5,249 nucleotides of DNA from Planctomycetota bacterium (GTDB lineage Bacteria; Planctomycetota; Phycisphaerae; WQYP01). This document shows, piece after piece, positions 4,973 to 5,249 of the stretch (within the stretch, counting starts at the first letter, position 1; each line of letters opens with the position of its first letter). The notes beneath the pieces were generated by a model. That model worked only from the letters and a program-made list of their open reading frames with translations. It was not told where the DNA came from and searched no databases. The stretch is from the NCBI GenBank assembly GCA_021780285.1, contig JAJXZA010000130.1:1-5249 (forward strand), written 5' to 3'. The position numbers were made by a program, and so were the translations under genes.

Positions 4973-5249
4973 ATGAAAACGCTCATCGCCGTGATTGATC
5001 AGGGCACCACCAGCAGCCGCTGCATTATTTTTGATCAGGCGGTAGCCGTAGCGCAAGCCCAAAAGCCGCATCGCCAGCTGTATCCTCAGCCGGGCTGGGT
5101 AGAGCACGACCCGATTGAAATAGTCGAAAATTGTCGTCAAACGTTCGCCGCGGCGCTCGAGCAAAATGGTTTAAGCGCCGCCAGCCTCGCCGGTCTGGCC
5201 ATAACCAATCAACGGGAAACTGTCGTGGCCTGGAACCGCCGCACCGGCG
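4973..5249 (+). CDS. glpK: Glycerol kinase, N-terminal part only
   Basis: The first 92 residues of a gene that runs off the window; the complete protein is normally about 500 residues. Glycerol kinase phosphorylates glycerol with ATP to sn-glycerol 3-phosphate in the cytoplasm. Seen: AVIDQGTTSSR (6-16), the FGGY-family phosphate-binding motif; LYPQPGWVEHDPIEI (36-50), a hallmark of GlpK; and AITNQRETVVAWNRRTG (76-92), where Arg81-Glu82 correspond to the glycerol-binding Arg83-Glu84 of E. coli GlpK. This combination separates it from xylulose and other FGGY kinases. The ATG at 4973 is the only usual start codon in frame after the stop at 4910-4912, so the start is forced. No normal Shine-Dalgarno precedes it; GGTGG at 4952-4956 is 16 bases away. 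Whether glpF or glpD follows cannot be seen. Confidence 0.96.
   Translation, partial: MKTLIAVIDQGTTSSRCIIFDQAVAVAQAQKPHRQLYPQPGWVEHDPIEIVENCRQTFAAALEQNGLSAASLAGLAITNQRETVVAWNRRTG

Overview
The window carries five protein-coding genes, two of them cut by the window edges, plus one mobile-element-like repeat. The gene set is a sialate O-acetylesterase-type carbohydrate esterase, a SOUL-family lipoprotein, acetyl-CoA synthetase, a zinc-finger-less DnaJ co-chaperone and glycerol kinase. It points to a free-living heterotrophic Gram-negative bacterium of moderately high GC. The SASA-type esterase and the style of the DnaJ resemble the Planctomycetes/Verrucomicrobia group, but that placement is a low-confidence impression; no rRNA or other phylogenetic marker is present.

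Layout. Bases 1-488 (+) are the 3' end of the esterase gene. Its stop codon directly abuts the stop codon of the convergent SOUL lipoprotein gene (489-1223, -). Upstream of that gene and on the same strand, after a 43-base gap, lies acs (1267-3228, -); the two probably form an acs-SOUL transcription unit read from a promoter near 3327-3355. The region 3229-3851 separates acs from the divergent dnaJ-like gene. It holds the acs promoter, a 274-base palindromic element (3395-3668) with 30-base terminal inverted repeats flanked by CTAG, an 11-base perfect inverted repeat (3691-3701/3756-3766) and a candidate dnaJ promoter. The dnaJ/cbpA-like gene (3852-4871, +) is followed after 101 bases by the start of glpK (4973 to the window end, +), which lacks a good Shine-Dalgarno and sits directly behind an extended -10 box.

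Function. Acs activates acetate to acetyl-CoA, and GlpK phosphorylates glycerol; both feed simple carbon compounds into central metabolism. An O-acetylesterase releases acetate from decorated sugars, so a link between it and Acs is conceivable, but they are on opposite strands and no shared regulation is visible. The DnaJ homologue would act with a DnaK encoded elsewhere.

The most unusual object is the intergenic element. Besides near-perfect terminal repeats, its interior falls into two further self-complementary arms, so the whole element can be drawn as a three-way junction. It has no transposase gene and looks like a MITE-type non-autonomous element or a structured repeat. The coding genes themselves look ordinary and intact; no new enzymatic or defence system is evident.
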